A stretch of DNA of 7,153 nucleotides from contig JBCDBL010000161.1 in NCBI GenBank assembly GCA_039183635.1, positions 1 to 7,153 on the forward strand, in the 5' to 3' direction. This DNA comes from JBCDBL01 sp039183635. Lineage in GTDB: Bacteria > Pseudomonadota > Alphaproteobacteria > Caulobacterales > Parvularculaceae. A model generated the notes under the pieces. It was not told where the DNA came from. It made no database searches and saw only the letters and a list, made by a program, of their open reading frames with translations. Shown piece by piece: positions 6,588-7,153 of the stretch. Made by a program: the position numbers and the translations under genes. The first letter of the stretch is position 1. Every line of letters starts with the position of its first letter.

Positions 6588-7072
6588 TGGTATTCGTCGA
6601 AAAACTCAGACGGACGCTTTTTCTTGCGACGTTGTATTTTTCCGTCGCCTGTTTCGCCGCCCTTGTAGCAACAATCCTATTGCAGGTGGTGTCGCGTTAT
6701 ATTTTCGCATCGCCACCGGGGTGGACGGAAGAAGCCGGTCGGTATCTTATGATTTGGTGCGGCTTGACCGGCGCTGCGGCGGCCTATGCCGATCGCGCCG
6801 ACCCTGTGCTCGTCAACCTCAACTTCACACCCGGCGGCTGGCCGTCCAAACTCTCTGCGGTTCTTGAACTCGCCGCCGTCGCAACCTTGAGCGCGCCTTT
6901 GTGTTTTTACGGCCCCTCTCTGGTTCAGTATTTGATGCGTATACCCTCCGATACGATTGGCGCCCCTATGGGCCTCATCGTCTCTGTCGTGCCGATCGCC
7001 GCCGGCCTTATCTTGCTTCAATCACTGTTACGTGTCGTGATGGTATGGGCCGCCAAGCCTATGGAAGATTAA
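6584..7072 (+). CDS. dctQ: TRAP transporter small permease, DctQ family
   Basis: Small membrane subunit that pairs with DctM and docks the binding protein. The length, 162 aa, is typical. Four hydrophobic segments can be seen at about 12-36, 52-70, 91-115 and 127-152. The family signature runs from QVVSRYIF (34-41) through GWTEEAGRYLMIWCGLTGAA (46-65), including the W-x-EE-x-x-RYL-x-x-W core. The usual R-x-x-x-H after the second helix is replaced by ADRADPVLV. The ATG at 6584 overlaps the dctP stop by 4 bp (ATGATG; a second in-frame ATG is at 6587), with AGAGG about 6 nt upstream. It completes the transporter and is the last clear gene of the rightward operon. Confidence 0.95.
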   Translation: MMVFVEKLRRTLFLATLYFSVACFAALVATILLQVVSRYIFASPPGWTEEAGRYLMIWCGLTGAAAAYADRADPVLVNLNFTPGGWPSKLSAVLELAAVATLSAPLCFYGPSLVQYLMRIPSDTIGAPMGLIVSVVPIAAGLILLQSLLRVVMVWAAKPMED

Positions 7073-7153
7073 AGCCTAATAAGTTTCCATAAGAAAAAAC
7101 GGGAAGCGCCGACAACGCCATCGCCGCCGTCGCTGTCATGAAACCGCGCGTGA
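7073..7153. other. Unassigned right-edge tail, possibly the end of a convergent gene
   Basis: No complete gene fits in these 81 bases. On the minus strand two frames run open from the right edge. One ends at a TAA at 7071-7069, with C-terminus GASRFFLWKLIRL. The other ends at a TAG at 7061-7059, with C-terminus SALPVFSYGNLLGFNLP. Either could be the last codons of a gene converging on dctQ and overlapping its end by a few bases. On the plus strand an ATG at 7138 opens a short frame to the edge but lacks a ribosome site. I see no convincing hairpin terminator after dctQ. Confidence 0.25.

Overview
The window looks like a stretch of bacterial chromosome, most probably from an alphaproteobacterium. 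The reasons are a moderately high G+C content by eye, coding frames rich in GCC/GGC/CGC, tightly overlapping genes, a FecI-like ECF sigma factor, and an M81 (MlrC-type) hydrolase next to a TRAP transporter, a pairing common in marine and soil alphaproteobacteria. The taxonomy is inference. I see no rRNA, tRNA, CRISPR array, insertion sequence or other sign of mobility.

There are two divergent operons separated by about 0.23-0.25 kb. The leftward operon (about 2566 down to the left edge) encodes a membrane-anchored alpha/beta hydrolase resembling platelet-activating-factor acetylhydrolase, then a MaoC-type (R)-enoyl-CoA hydratase, then an ECF sigma factor cut off by the left edge. The first two genes overlap by 4 bp (ATGA). 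The sigma factor begins one codon after the hydratase stop, in the same reading frame. The combination hints at regulated acyl-ester or acyl-CoA metabolism, but no substrate can be read from the sequence.

The rightward operon (2813-7072) has four genes, each overlapping the next by 1-4 bp: mlrC-like M81 metallohydrolase, TRAP large permease (DctM), TRAP periplasmic binding protein (DctP) and TRAP small permease (DctQ). It forms a complete tripartite carboxylate or peptide uptake system with a cytoplasmic-type amidase/peptidase at its head. The simplest model is import of a carboxylate-bearing peptide, lactam or amide by the TRAP system followed by hydrolysis by the M81 enzyme. The gene order M-P-Q differs from the usual P-Q-M.

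The divergent intergenic region holds a plausible sigma-70-like promoter for the leftward operon and a perfect 6-1-6 inverted repeat just ahead of mlrC. The last 81 bases contain no gene I can assign, though two open minus-strand frames enter from the right edge and one may be the end of a convergent gene.
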